Origin: Planctomycetota bacterium
GTDB lineage: Bacteria; Planctomycetota; Planctomycetia; Pirellulales; Pirellulaceae
DNA length: 32,201 nucleotides
Assembly (NCBI GenBank): GCA_024277285.1
Contig: JAJRVM010000306.1
Span: forward strand, 1 to 32,201
Direction: 5' to 3'
The position numbers and the translations under genes are program-made. Below are positions 1 to 8,459 of the stretch, in pieces. A model generated the notes under the pieces. That model had not been told where the DNA came from. It did no database searches and saw only the letters and a list, made by a program, of their open reading frames with translations. Position 1 is the first letter of the stretch; each line of letters begins with the position of its first letter.

Positions 1-260
1 AGCTAATCGCGCGAAAACTCGGGCCGAAAAGCGTCACGTCCGCGATGAACCGTTACCGGCTGTTGAACAGCCGGCGCCCCCTCGTGCCCAATCGACAGAG
101 GGTATTCTGCAGCAGCGGTTCGCCCAAGGAGGCCGACTCCCGGGTATTCCCAAACGGCGTCAAACCTGCAGATTAGCCAAACTGCCAGACACCTAATCCG
201 GGACAAACTCGGTCAGATAAGTCGGGACCTAGCAGACGCGTGTGATTAGCACCCGGGAAC
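1..260. other. Gene-free left edge
   Basis: No convincing gene is visible. A 67-codon minus-strand frame has no recognisable domain or ribosome-binding site. The stretch around 31-62 (CGCGATGAACCGTTACCGGC followed by TGTT) resembles the end of the repeat at 12377-12460, which also has CGCGA, then GTTAC, then CGGCTGTT. It may be a partial copy of that family. The segment lies downstream of the minus-strand LRR lipoprotein gene. Confidence 0.4.
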
Positions 261-1604
261 TCACTGGCCGATATCAAGTTTCTTCCACGTTTTGCCGGAC
301 AGTTTCTTGAGCGCTTCATCACTAACCGACCCATTCTCCTTGAAGGTCAGTGATTCCAGCTTGGGCATGGCCAAGATATTGTCGACGGCCGCATCGGTTA
401 CCGCCGTGGTTCGGATTGTCAGCTGTTTGAGGTTCGGCAAGGTGGCGATTACGTCGACCGTCGCATCACCCATCTGGGAGATCGCCCAGATATCGAGGAC
501 CTCAAGCGATTTGAGATTCGCCAGGTTCTTGAGCCCTTCGTCACTAATCGAATCGTTTTCATGTAGGTAGAGTTTTTTCAGTTCGGGAAGATCTTCAAAA
601 ACGACCATCGCTTGATCGTCGACCACCGGCAGGTCGCGCAACTGCAGACGCGTCAATTTCATGCCCTTGAACGCTTGTACACCGTCGGATCCGAATCCTT
701 GACAGCGAAACACTTCGAGTTCTCGCAGACTCTCCATTTGCGCGATGTACTGCCCCGCTTGCCCCGTGATATTGAAGTCTTGCATCAGGATCGATTTCAA
801 CGTCTTGCTGGCCGCCAAACACTCGATGCCATAATCGCTGACGGTCGTACTGCGATGCTTAAACACGACCAACGACGGGAGCACTCCGACCACTTCCAAC
901 GTCATATCACCCGCTTCCATGTTGCCACGCAGATCAAGGACCTTCAGTTTTTTCAGCTTTGCCAAATTGCCGGTGCCAAGGTCGTTGATGCGGTTTTGCA
1001 CTAACGCCAAACGTTCCAGATCACTCAACTGGCAAATCACTTTCAATACACTGTTAGTCATGTTGGTGTTGGACGAAAGGTCGAGCACCTTCAAGTTCGG
1101 AAACGACTCGACAATCAACTCGACCGCTCCATCGCCAATCACGGAGTTCGTGAGGGCCAGAGATTTCAGTTTTTTGAGGCTCTTGAGCTCGGCTACCATC
1201 GCATCGTCCAATTGACGAAAGTTCAGAATCTGCAACGTTTCGAGATCGGTCAAACGACCAAAAAGAGCGATATCGTCCGAGGTCAGTTTTGAGCCATCTT
1301 GGATCACGATCTGCGTCAACACTTCATTCGACACGATGTTGCAACTCGCCTCAGGGCCCAGCCCGTCAATTACCTTTCGGGCGGCGGCCACATCTTCGGC
1401 ACTTGCCGTCGACACCAAAGCTTTCGGTTCTTGAGCCGGCGCCGCATCCGTCTCTTTGGTATCGACCCGAGAGCCAGCTCGCGCGCCGCTGACACTGCTC
1501 TTTTCAGATCCGCCTTCGTCACTCTTGTCGATCGGACCTGGGCAACCGACCAACGAAACGGCCAACACAACGAGCGCACAGCGAACCCAAAACGAACTGC
1601 TCAT
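261..1604 (-). CDS. Leucine-rich-repeat lipoprotein
   Basis: This is a 447-residue exported protein. The first 21 residues form a lipoprotein signal: hydrophobic stretch ALVVLAVSLVGC with Cys21 in an L-V-G-C lipobox, followed by Pro and charged residues. A low-complexity linker runs to about residue 80. The rest is a ladder of roughly a dozen leucine-rich repeats of about 24-26 residues (LKVLDLSSN-type and LTRLQLRDL-type strands), ending in a short cap. LRR arrays bind proteins; no ligand can be inferred. A start 24 codons further upstream is open but was rejected: AAGGGA lies 11 bases before the chosen ATG, and the extension would run through a palindromic repeat and hide the lipobox. The gene appears monocistronic, 251 bases downstream of the oxidoreductase stop side, with two repeats between. 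Confidence 0.88.
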   Translation of the reverse strand: MSSSFWVRCALVVLAVSLVGCPGPIDKSDEGGSEKSSVSGARAGSRVDTKETDAAPAQEPKALVSTASAEDVAAARKVIDGLGPEASCNIVSNEVLTQIVIQDGSKLTSDDIALFGRLTDLETLQILNFRQLDDAMVAELKSLKKLKSLALTNSVIGDGAVELIVESFPNLKVLDLSSNTNMTNSVLKVICQLSDLERLALVQNRINDLGTGNLAKLKKLKVLDLRGNMEAGDMTLEVVGVLPSLVVFKHRSTTVSDYGIECLAASKTLKSILMQDFNITGQAGQYIAQMESLRELEVFRCQGFGSDGVQAFKGMKLTRLQLRDLPVVDDQAMVVFEDLPELKKLYLHENDSISDEGLKNLANLKSLEVLDIWAISQMGDATVDVIATLPNLKQLTIRTTAVTDAAVDNILAMPKLESLTFKENGSVSDEALKKLSGKTWKKLDIGQ

Positions 1605-1634
1605 GATACTTGTTATCCCTTGCAAAGCGATGTA

Positions 1635-1656
1635 GCGGCACGGTTTGCCGTGCCGC
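1635..1656. repeat. GC-rich perfect hairpin, variant REP-like element
   Basis: A 9-bp perfect inverted repeat, GCGGCACGG and CCGTGCCGC, with loop TTTG. It is preceded by GTA and followed by A6. It resembles the REP-like family found elsewhere in the window (stem letters GGCAC/GTGCC) but has a different loop. It sits 31 bases upstream of the LRR lipoprotein start, so it would lie in that gene's leader or promoter. Confidence 0.6.
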
Positions 1657-1722
1657 AAAAAACCTTCACTCGCCAACTCGCTCCGCGATCACGCCTCAGT
1701 CACTGCTTGCGCGGCGACTGAA

Positions 1723-1751
1723 ACGCCGCGGAGCGGCGTACCACACTCGGC
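1723..1751 (-). repeat. REP-like palindrome, minus orientation
   Basis: Stem ACGCCGC/GCGGCGT with a GGA loop, which reads TCC on the minus strand. The minus strand then has the family lead: GAGTGTGG precedes the stem there. The 7-bp stem differs from the other copies but still pairs. It lies between the LRR lipoprotein gene and the end of the oxidoreductase gene. Confidence 0.65.
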
Positions 1752-1855
1752 TTTGTTATAAAACGTCTCGTTCTGCTATGGTCGGCACATTCCAGGCTCT
1801 CACCACAGAAGAAAACGGCTAGTTAGAGTGGCTCTATCGAGTTTTAAAACGAAGC

Positions 1856-3334
1856 CTAGTCCAGCCGATAACCTTCCGGGTAGGTCGGCTTAATCAAGTC
1901 CGCCACATGCGGGGTCTTGAGCGATGCGAGATTCGTCACCTTCAGATTCTTCGCATCCCACTCGACTTTTTCGCCCCAGTCGCCCATCGCGCCGTCCGGA
2001 CCACCCTTGGCTGCAGCCCACACCGCCAGGTTGCCCAACAAGATGGTTTCGGTCAACGGGCCAGCTCGCTTAATGAAGTTCGATTGGCAGATCATCGGAT
2101 CGCCGGCTGCCACCGCGCGGAACAACTCGTACATGTTGTTCACGTCGTTGCTGCCCTTGCTGACCGCCTTCTCATAGTCAACATCCGCTTTCTTGACACC
2201 CTTCAGCTCGTAACGTCCGCAATAGTCATCACTGCTGTAGAAAGCGCCCTTTTCGCCGACAATCAGCACACCGCTGTTGGACACGTTCTCGATGCCCCAT
2301 TTGCTGAACACTTCTTGCGGCGGCTTGTTTCCCTTGCGGTCATACCACCATGCGGGGATCGCCGGTCGTTCTGACGTTTCGGGAAATTGGAACTCGATAA
2401 TCGAGCTCGCCGGGAAACTGTCGTAGTCGTGTCCCGTCGTTTTGGCAACGACCGAGACCGGATCTCGCAGGCCGCATGACGCGAACGGTACGGTCACTTG
2501 ATGGCAGGCCATGTCGCCCAACGCACCACTGCCAAAATCCCACCAGCCGCGCCATTGGAAGCTGTGGTACAAACCGGGCCAGTATTCACGCTTGGGAGCA
2601 ACACCCAACCAATGTGGCCAGTCAACTTTTTCCAAATCGGCCGCGATCTTTCTCGTCATACCCGCAATCAGCCGATCGGCATCATCCGGATTCTCTTTGC
2701 GCGCTTGCGCGATGAACTTCTCCATCGTCATGCGGCGCCCCGGCCCTTGCGCCCAAACGGGACGGTTCGACCAGATGTAGACTTCCTTCAATGTACCGAG
2801 CACACCGGAACGTAGCTGAGCGATCGCTTCGCGCGATGAGTCGAGCGCCGTACCTTGGTTCCCCATCTGCGTGCAGATGCCCGCCTCCTCGGCAGTTTTC
2901 GCCAGCAAACGTGCTTCGTAGATCGTTCGAGTGAGCGGTTTCTGCGTGTAACAGTTGATCCCCAACCGCATCGCTTCCAGCGTTACCGGCGCGTGCATGT
3001 GGTCGGGTGTGCTGATCGTCGCAATGTCGATTTCTTTGCCGTACTTCGCGAACAACTCGCGGAAGTCGGTGAATTGCTCGGCGTCCTTGAATCCGTCGGC
3101 CGCTCCCTTGTTCTTCAACGTGCTTCGGTCGACGTCGCAAATGGCGATGTGATTGCCGAATTTCGCAGCGTTACTCGAATCGCTACCCCCTTTGCCACCA
3201 ACGCCGATACTCACGACATTCGGCGTCTCGATCGCCGAGTTACTCAGTGCAGGCCGAGTACCAGCCGCCACAAAGTAACCGGCGCCAATCGCAGCCGTGG
3301 TTTTGAGAAAGGAACGGCGAGTTGTCTTTGACAT
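1856..3334 (-). CDS. Tat-exported Gfo/Idh/MocA family oxidoreductase
   Basis: A 492-residue member of the Gfo/Idh/MocA family, NAD(P)-dependent dehydrogenases that usually act on sugars, inositols or their derivatives. A twin-arginine signal is plain at the N-terminus (RRSFLK, residues 6-11, then a weakly hydrophobic stretch to about 30). A Rossmann fold follows: glycine-rich GVGGKG at 44-49, ICDVD at 65-69, STPDHMHAP at 108-116 and the family's QKP signature at 131-133 with the likely catalytic-site Lys132. The C-terminal half is the alpha/beta substrate domain typical of planctomycete paralogues. AAGGA stands about 9 bases before the ATG. Export implies a folded, cofactor-loaded enzyme in the periplasm-like compartment. 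The substrate cannot be told; many planctomycete genomes carry numerous paralogues. Confidence 0.92.
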   Translation of the reverse strand: MSKTTRRSFLKTTAAIGAGYFVAAGTRPALSNSAIETPNVVSIGVGGKGGSDSSNAAKFGNHIAICDVDRSTLKNKGAADGFKDAEQFTDFRELFAKYGKEIDIATISTPDHMHAPVTLEAMRLGINCYTQKPLTRTIYEARLLAKTAEEAGICTQMGNQGTALDSSREAIAQLRSGVLGTLKEVYIWSNRPVWAQGPGRRMTMEKFIAQARKENPDDADRLIAGMTRKIAADLEKVDWPHWLGVAPKREYWPGLYHSFQWRGWWDFGSGALGDMACHQVTVPFASCGLRDPVSVVAKTTGHDYDSFPASSIIEFQFPETSERPAIPAWWYDRKGNKPPQEVFSKWGIENVSNSGVLIVGEKGAFYSSDDYCGRYELKGVKKADVDYEKAVSKGSNDVNNMYELFRAVAAGDPMICQSNFIKRAGPLTETILLGNLAVWAAAKGGPDGAMGDWGEKVEWDAKNLKVTNLASLKTPHVADLIKPTYPEGYRLD

Positions 3335-3821
3335 AGTCTCTATCCTTAAGTTGATGCAAATGGTACGAACGTGATGCCTTCGACGTGAAAACGCTCCCGG
3401 TGCCAGGCAACACGATTGCCCAACAACACCGCAAACCGTTCCGCCGCCGGACGACGATTCACTGAATTACGGTCAACACAAACGAACAACACCGCGCAAA
3501 AGCTGTGCTCGCACCCACCTCCCGGGAAAACTCGCAAGAAACCGCTGCAGAACCAATGGATCATTCTGGGAGCCGCATAAGAAGCCGCAGCAACAGGCAG
3601 GGTACAGGCGAGGAACCGGAAACACACGTTTTGTCTTGGCGGGATCGATCTACAAATCTCACTCGATTATACCGCCCCACCCCCCGGGACTGCAACGGGC
3701 CGAAAACGGCCACTTTCCAGCCGCCCGGTCGTCCGCGACGACCGGGAAATGGGCTGGACGTGCTCCAACGCGCGGTGATGGGCATGCGGGCCGGCCAAGC
3801 TGCTGGCGATTTCGGAGCGGG
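3335..3821. other. Intergenic region between Tat-exported genes
   Basis: A 487-base stretch with no credible gene. It holds the upstream region of the oxidoreductase (minus strand) and the 3' end region of the DUF3500 gene. A strong 10-bp hairpin at 3724-3746 is its only clear structure. Several open frames cross it but have no domain, codon pattern or ribosome-binding site to support them. Confidence 0.6.
3724..3746. terminator. Perfect 10-bp hairpin, possible terminator
   Basis: CCCGGTCGTC and GACGACCGGG pair perfectly around a CGC loop. It begins 76 bases past the DUF3500 stop on the minus strand. No T-run follows on either strand, so a classical Rho-independent terminator is not certain. 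A processing or REP-like hairpin is the alternative. Confidence 0.4.
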
Positions 3822-4844
3822 TCACGCCGATTCGCGAATGTGCACCCATGTATGGACATGCGGTGCTCCGCGGAAGAACCAGACCATCGCCGGCCCTTCA
3901 ACTTGCCAAACATCCCAAATTCCATCATCGCCGATGTCGTGGTTCTTGTAATAGGAGAAGTGCAGCGCATCGATACCATTCTTCTCGACCAGTTTCATCG
4001 ATTCGATCCGATCCGCTTCCCTAAACGGCGCCAACACGTCATGCATCACTTTTCGCGCGAGTTCCTTGTGGTCCGCCGACATCTCCGCGACCGCCAAACC
4101 GGCCAAATCCGATGGCTTCTCCGCAAACTTCACCGTGTCGTTGCCCTTCTCCTTGCGCGGCGTTTCGCGCAACGCAACGTCTCGCTGCTTGCCGTCGAGC
4201 GCCTGAAACAGTTCGTTCGCACGTTTCGCCTGATACCAATAGACGTTGCCCGGGTGATCCGCCGCCTCCTTGAAACTCTCGGCGGCATGCCCGTAAAAGA
4301 TCGGACCACCGAATGCCGTACCTTCGACACTGCCACCATCGCAACGTCGTGTCACATGCCGCCCAGTCAAGACGAACTCGCACTTCCCACTTGCAGGATC
4401 CCCAAAAATCGCCACGCTGCATTTGCCGAAACCGCCGTCGTGCTCAACCTGTTTCCACACGGTGTCACGATACGCTTCGCTGTGCAACTGACTGAAGATC
4501 TCTCGGATCAAGGCCTGCTGGTCACGCGTGAAATCGGTCCCAATCCGAGGCTTCGTGATCTGCCAATTCGCGTCGACTCGCGATCGCAGTGGATCATCAA
4601 ACGCAAACGTGCATGCCTTCTTCTGTTTGTCATCCAGTGTTTTGTAGAGCTGAGCCACCAAGGTCTCGGAATCGACGGCTTTCTTCTCGCTCGCGTTTGC
4701 CGGCAGCTGCCCCAACACGCTTACCGAAGCCGCAGCCACACCGACCGTCGCTGCCGTTTTGAGGAATTCGCGCCGGTTTTTCCTAAGCGATTGCTCCGAA
4801 GTCGTAACCCCATGATCGCCACGTCGATTCTGCATCTTCGACAT
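3822..4844 (-). CDS. Tat-exported DUF3500 family protein
   Basis: A 340-residue protein with a twin-arginine signal (NRREFLK, residues 23-29, then an Ala/Val-rich stretch ending near ANA at 49-51). The mature part matches the DUF3500 family as I know it: an early FAFDDPLRSRVDANW-like segment, a central segment around residues 160-200, and the closing W-x-V-E-G-P-A-x-V-W-x-F-R-G-x-P-H-V-H motif near the C-terminus. The biochemical function of DUF3500 is not established to my knowledge; the conserved His-rich tail hints at metal or cofactor binding (inference). The frame is open for 39 more codons upstream, but the chosen ATG has GAGGAGGG about 9 bases before it and puts the Tat motif at a normal distance. 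It lies next to another Tat-exported gene on the same strand, 487 bases apart, so co-transcription is doubtful. Confidence 0.85.
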   Translation of the reverse strand: MSKMQNRRGDHGVTTSEQSLRKNRREFLKTAATVGVAAASVSVLGQLPANASEKKAVDSETLVAQLYKTLDDKQKKACTFAFDDPLRSRVDANWQITKPRIGTDFTRDQQALIREIFSQLHSEAYRDTVWKQVEHDGGFGKCSVAIFGDPASGKCEFVLTGRHVTRRCDGGSVEGTAFGGPIFYGHAAESFKEAADHPGNVYWYQAKRANELFQALDGKQRDVALRETPRKEKGNDTVKFAEKPSDLAGLAVAEMSADHKELARKVMHDVLAPFREADRIESMKLVEKNGIDALHFSYYKNHDIGDDGIWDVWQVEGPAMVWFFRGAPHVHTWVHIRESA

Positions 4845-5191
4845 AATGAATGCCCTCCTCGGCATCAGAACACGGTGCCACAAATTGAAATCAAAACAGA
4901 ACAAGACTATCCGGGTCACACCGCTACAACCGGGACGTTCGCCGAGCCAAACAACGCGCACCCGCTCAGCTCAAGAAATTAGACTCTATCTACCCCACTA
5001 ATACAACGAAATTCCGCAATTCTGAGATGCCCTCAGATCCTTAACGGGTTGAACCGCGGCTTGCTACCCTCTGCCGGAGTGTGCTCGCGCCGCCGGCTGC
5101 TCCCAACGGCCCGAAATCGTCGCCTGTTCAATGACCGCAGAACGAAGCAAAGGGCGAACTGGCCGGTCCGCTGAGTCGGAAGATGGTGGAC
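4845..5191. other. Intergenic region upstream of DUF3500 gene
   Basis: A 347-base stretch between the aldo/keto reductase stop and the DUF3500 start. It holds the ribosome-binding site of the latter and presumably its promoter, which I cannot place. GCTGAGTC (5170-5177) and GACTCAGC (5189-5196) form an 8-bp inverted repeat over the aldo/keto reductase stop codon. No T-run follows, so it is at best a weak terminator. Confidence 0.5.
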
Positions 5192-6382
5192 TCAGCTTTG
5201 ACTGACTCGTTTCTCCGGTGCCGCATAGAGCAACGTTTGGGCTTCGGCCAACCAGTCCGGGATCTGTTGGGCGAACGGTGATCGAGCGATACTGCTGGTA
5301 ATGTCAAAGTCACCGGCGTAACGAGCGTGCAGGCCGGCAAACCAAGTACCGCCACTGCCCAGCAAGTTATAGCGCATCTTCGCGTAATCAACCAAATCCC
5401 ATCCGAGCGCCAGATTGCGAAGCCAAAGCACCATGGCGATATTCGGCAATCCGGGTATTTCGTCCCAGTGCGGCAACCCTTCCGCATAACGCTCCGCCAC
5501 ATCCTGGCCAACCGCATCGGCCATTGCCGCGCTCAACCGCTGGTCAATCGGTGGGAGCAATTCAGTGGCGCGATCCAACAAGTCAAGTGTCGTCAATTGC
5601 AAATCAAATTCACTCGGCTTGGACGCCCCGATACTCAGTGTGTGGACCTCCGGATGGGACAGGCAAAACAGGCAATTGAAAACCAGCGGATGCAGCGGCT
5701 TACAAAGCTCGACCATCTTTTCCGGCGGCCGGAACAACATACCGCCCTTTTCTGACGGGCTGATAATGAATACGCCCATGTCGCGCTGCGCAGCCGCCTG
5801 GATCGCAGCCCAATTGCGCTGATAGATGTAATACCAATGCAAGTTAACGTAATCGAAACCACCATCGCCATCCCACCGTACCGCCGCTTCCACTACATCA
5901 GGAGAACCGTGTGTTGAAAACCCGACATGGCGCACTTTCCCTTGCTTCTGTAATTCACGTGCCGCGGTCAAACACCCTCCATCGCGAACCGTATGCCATA
6001 GTTCACGGTGATTGTTCACGCCATGAATGCCAAGCAAGTCGACATAATCCAGTCGCAGGCGCGCAAGGGACTCCTCGAAGTGCCCCACAAACTCGGCCGC
6101 GTCTTCGGTCGGCTGGATCTTCGTCTGGACGATGATCTGATCACGTGGCAACGTCGGCAACACCAACCCCAATTGCCGCTCGCTCGAACCATAACCGCGC
6201 GCCGTCTCGATGTGGTTGATACCCAACTCGACCGCACGACGAATCGTCGCCTCAAGATTGGCCTGATTCTTGGCAGGCACCTCTTCGAGCGGAACGTCTT
6301 GCCACTTGTGTTGGTAACGCATCCCGCCACACGAGAATACCGGCATCTGTAGCTCGGTGCGTCCAAATCGTCGATATTGCAT
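5192..6382 (-). CDS. Aldo/keto reductase, COG1453-like, lacking the Fe-S cysteines
   Basis: A 396-residue aldo/keto reductase with a TIM-barrel N-terminal part. The catalytic set is visible: Tyr64 in ARGYG, Lys88 in VQTKIQP and His120 in LLGIHGVNN. The usual Asp before the Tyr is Glu59 (HIETARGYG), as in some members of this subfamily. FNCLFCLSHPEV and the following IGAS belong to the cofactor end of the barrel. The tail (about 300-396) aligns with the C-terminal domain that in many COG1453 proteins carries 4Fe-4S cysteines, but no Cys occurs there. The substrate is unknown. The start is the ATG opening MQYRRFG. An open extension of 94 codons upstream reads through three 37-bp palindromic repeats in different frames and is not credible coding sequence. 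Confidence 0.88.
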   Translation of the reverse strand: MQYRRFGRTELQMPVFSCGGMRYQHKWQDVPLEEVPAKNQANLEATIRRAVELGINHIETARGYGSSERQLGLVLPTLPRDQIIVQTKIQPTEDAAEFVGHFEESLARLRLDYVDLLGIHGVNNHRELWHTVRDGGCLTAARELQKQGKVRHVGFSTHGSPDVVEAAVRWDGDGGFDYVNLHWYYIYQRNWAAIQAAAQRDMGVFIISPSEKGGMLFRPPEKMVELCKPLHPLVFNCLFCLSHPEVHTLSIGASKPSEFDLQLTTLDLLDRATELLPPIDQRLSAAMADAVGQDVAERYAEGLPHWDEIPGLPNIAMVLWLRNLALGWDLVDYAKMRYNLLGSGGTWFAGLHARYAGDFDITSSIARSPFAQQIPDWLAEAQTLLYAAPEKRVSQS

Positions 6383-6913
6383 GGTGAATCTCAGGTCGCG
6401 TGATTCTAACAAGGCAGAACGGCAAGCCCATTGCCTGCTGACGCAGTGTGCCACCGCACTCCGTGCGGTGATTGCCGACGCAGTGTGCCACCGCACTCCG
6501 TGCGGTGATTGCCGGCGCAGTGTGCCACCGCACTCCGTGCGGTGATTGCTGGCGTGGCAGGATAGTTCTTCGTACTCGCCGTTAGCGCGGTTGCGGCAAC
6601 ACCAACCGAATTTCGAGCCCACCTTGCCCAAATATGCACATCCCGCGCCAACGCCGCACCACACTCACCACGCCTGATCCTACGAACCATTCCACCGACA
6701 CGTCAACCGGCCGCGCCGCGTGGAACTTGACGGCACACGGGATCCCAAAGATACTGGAAGTGGCTCCTATTCGCAATTTCCAGGAGCAATTGGCGTCGAT
6801 CCACGTTGTGGTTGCCTCGTTGTGATCTCCACAGCGGGGGCACGCCCACTGGCAAGGTCACCTTTACTGGCCAGCGGACGATTTTTCTTCTCGCAAACGA
6901 ATTGTAGGGCCCC
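6383..6913. other. Divergent intergenic region with triple repeat
   Basis: A 531-base region between the minus-strand aldo/keto reductase and the plus-strand Tad locus, so it must hold promoters for both. Apart from the repeats at 6441-6550 I see no gene. I could not place a convincing -35/-10 pair. The first Tad gene has only a weak ribosome-binding site (GTAGGG close to the ATG). Confidence 0.5.
6441..6550 (+). repeat. Three tandem 37-bp REP-like units
   Basis: The string CAGTGTG recurs at 6444, 6481 and 6518, an exact 37-bp period. Each unit has the lead GCAGTGTGC, an 8-bp perfect stem CACCGCAC/GTGCGGTG around loop TCC, and the tail ATTGC. The first hairpin spans 6452-6470. A short trace of a further unit (ATTGCCTGCTGACGCAG) precedes the array. 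It lies 59-168 bases upstream of the aldo/keto reductase start. Confidence 0.9.
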
Positions 6914-8029
6914 ATGTCGCGCGAAGCGATTTTCCAAAGCAGCGTCAGCTACTTCCTGAGCCCGATCGGATTCTTCTTGCAAGACGAATCGGTTTCCGAA
7001 ATCATGGTCAACCGATTCGACGAGATCTATATTGAGCGCGGCGGCCAGCTCGAAACAACCGATGCGCGTTTCGCCAGCGAAGACGCACTGCTCTCGGCCG
7101 TGCGTAACGTGGCACAATGGGTCGGCCGCGAAATCGACGAAAAGAATCCGATCCTCGATGCACGCCTGCCTGACGGCTCACGCGTGCATGCCATTAGCCC
7201 GCCCGGCGCGCGGCGCGGCACATGCCTGACGATCCGTAAATTCCACCACGGCGGCCTCACGCTTGACGACCTGATCGCTTTCGGCAGTCTCTCGCCAGCC
7301 GCGCGCGAGTTCCTCGAAATCTGTGTGCGTCTGCACAAGAACACCATTATTTCCGGAGGTACCGGAACCGGCAAAACGTCGCTACTTGGCGCCGTTTCGC
7401 TCGCCGTCCCGGAAGGCGAACGGATCGTGGTGATCGAAGATACGTCGGAGATCAAGTTGAAACAGGAGCACTGTATCTACCTGGAAGTCCAACGTGGCAA
7501 TGAGCGTGGTGAGGGGGCACTGACGATTCGTGACCTATTCGTCTCCTCACTGCGCATGCGACCGGACAGGATCATTGTCGGCGAAGTGCGTGGCGGTGAA
7601 GCATTGGACATGGTCCAATCGATGCTCAGCGGTCATTCAGGCAGCCTGTCAACCGTCCACGCCAATTCGGCGCGTGATGCCGTGATCCGCCTGGAGACAC
7701 TCTCCCTGATGTCCGACGTGCAGATCCCTATCTACGTCGCCCGCGCCCAAGTCGCGTCGGCCATCCATCTGATCGTGCAATTGTCACGATTCGTCGAAGA
7801 TGGCTCGCGCAAAGTTACTCGCATTACCGAAGTCCACGGACTCGATGGCGATGATCAATACGAATTGCACGATCTGTTCACAAGTCACTTGCAAGGCAAG
7901 GACCCGGAAGGAAAGCTGATCGCCAGCCTCGACGCCACCGGAACTCGGCCCACATTCGCGTCGGAACCGTACGAACAAGGCATGGACGACCTGATCCATC
8001 ACAGCCACGCGCTCTGGAAACAACCGTAG
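6914..8029 (+). CDS. tadA: TadA/CpaF-type pilus assembly ATPase (short form)
   Basis: A 371-residue secretion ATPase of the CpaF/TadA family, the hexameric motor that powers Flp pilus assembly at the inner membrane. Visible motifs: Walker A GGTGTGKT (148-155), the Asp-box region IEDTSE (174-179), Walker B-type VGEVRG (222-227), and the STVHANS His box (His249). The N-terminal domain starts directly with the ATPase-proximal region (SEIMVNRFDEIYIE); the long leader and FHA domain of the second copy at 15563-17473 are absent. It is the first gene of the Tad locus. Two motors in one locus could mean separate extension and retraction roles or two pilin substrates (inference). The ribosome-binding site is weak. 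Confidence 0.92.
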   Translation: MSREAIFQSSVSYFLSPIGFFLQDESVSEIMVNRFDEIYIERGGQLETTDARFASEDALLSAVRNVAQWVGREIDEKNPILDARLPDGSRVHAISPPGARRGTCLTIRKFHHGGLTLDDLIAFGSLSPAAREFLEICVRLHKNTIISGGTGTGKTSLLGAVSLAVPEGERIVVIEDTSEIKLKQEHCIYLEVQRGNERGEGALTIRDLFVSSLRMRPDRIIVGEVRGGEALDMVQSMLSGHSGSLSTVHANSARDAVIRLETLSLMSDVQIPIYVARAQVASAIHLIVQLSRFVEDGSRKVTRITEVHGLDGDDQYELHDLFTSHLQGKDPEGKLIASLDATGTRPTFASEPYEQGMDDLIHHSHALWKQP

Positions 8030-8255
8030 AACGGGCCTGCCTCGCAGCGATGTCTTGCGGCCCTGTCTTGCTGCTCGCTCGAACGCTCGACCAAGCGAGT
8101 TTGCCACGCCGAAAGGAGGGGTTGTTCGCGTTTTCCTACGCCGTCAAGAGCCCGCGTCGTCGTCAACGACGCCGATGAACGTTTGACGGATTGAAGATAT
8201 CTATTAGAATCAAGGTATTGATCGCGGAAGGCATTTGGTAGATAGGACTTGCGAT

Positions 8256-8459
8256 TTGAACTCCTCAATCGACGACTGTCGCAGGCGGCCTGCCACAACG
8301 GCGCGAGCGTGCCGCCGCGAGGGTGCCGCATCACTTGATTTTGTCCTGGCGACGGGGGTCATCCTGCCCATGGCAGCGTTTGTGCTCTGGGCCGCTCCGC
8401 GAATCATGAACCTGGTATATGAAATGACTGCCGTACTCGTCTCGTGGCCGTTTCTATAG
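8256..8459 (+). CDS. Small pilin-like protein of the Tad locus
   Basis: A 67-residue protein with one membrane helix. The N-terminus is basic, then REG-AASLDF-VLATGVILPMAAF: a Gly23 followed by a hydrophobic helix with Asp at +5 and Phe at +6. This mimics the Gly-cut Glu-Tyr pattern of type IVb prepilins processed by TadV. It could be a minor pilin or a pseudopilin. I take TTG 8256 as start because AGGA stands 7 bases before it; an earlier in-frame TTG at 8235 is the alternative. No homologue is recognised by eye, so the call rests on the prepilin-like motif and position between the motor and the Flp pilin. Confidence 0.6.
   Translation: MNSSIDDCRRRPATTARACRREGAASLDFVLATGVILPMAAFVLWAAPRIMNLVYEMTAVLVSWPFL

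Noticed and set aside
3..206. 67-codon minus-strand frame at the left edge
   Set aside because: No domain, ribosome-binding site or protein-like composition; it overlaps a possible repeat fragment.
3636..4982. 448-codon plus-strand frame
   Set aside because: It lies antisense over the DUF3500 gene, whose Tat signal, ribosome-binding site and conserved tail are clear; the plus frame has no recognisable motif.
6441..6550. CRISPR-like 37-bp spaced repeats
   Set aside because: The units are contiguous with no unique spacers, and each carries the same hairpin seen singly elsewhere.
6383..6664. 94-codon N-terminal extension of the aldo/keto reductase
   Set aside because: It reads through three 37-bp palindromic repeats, which shift frame from unit to unit, and the family's start fits the ATG at 6382.
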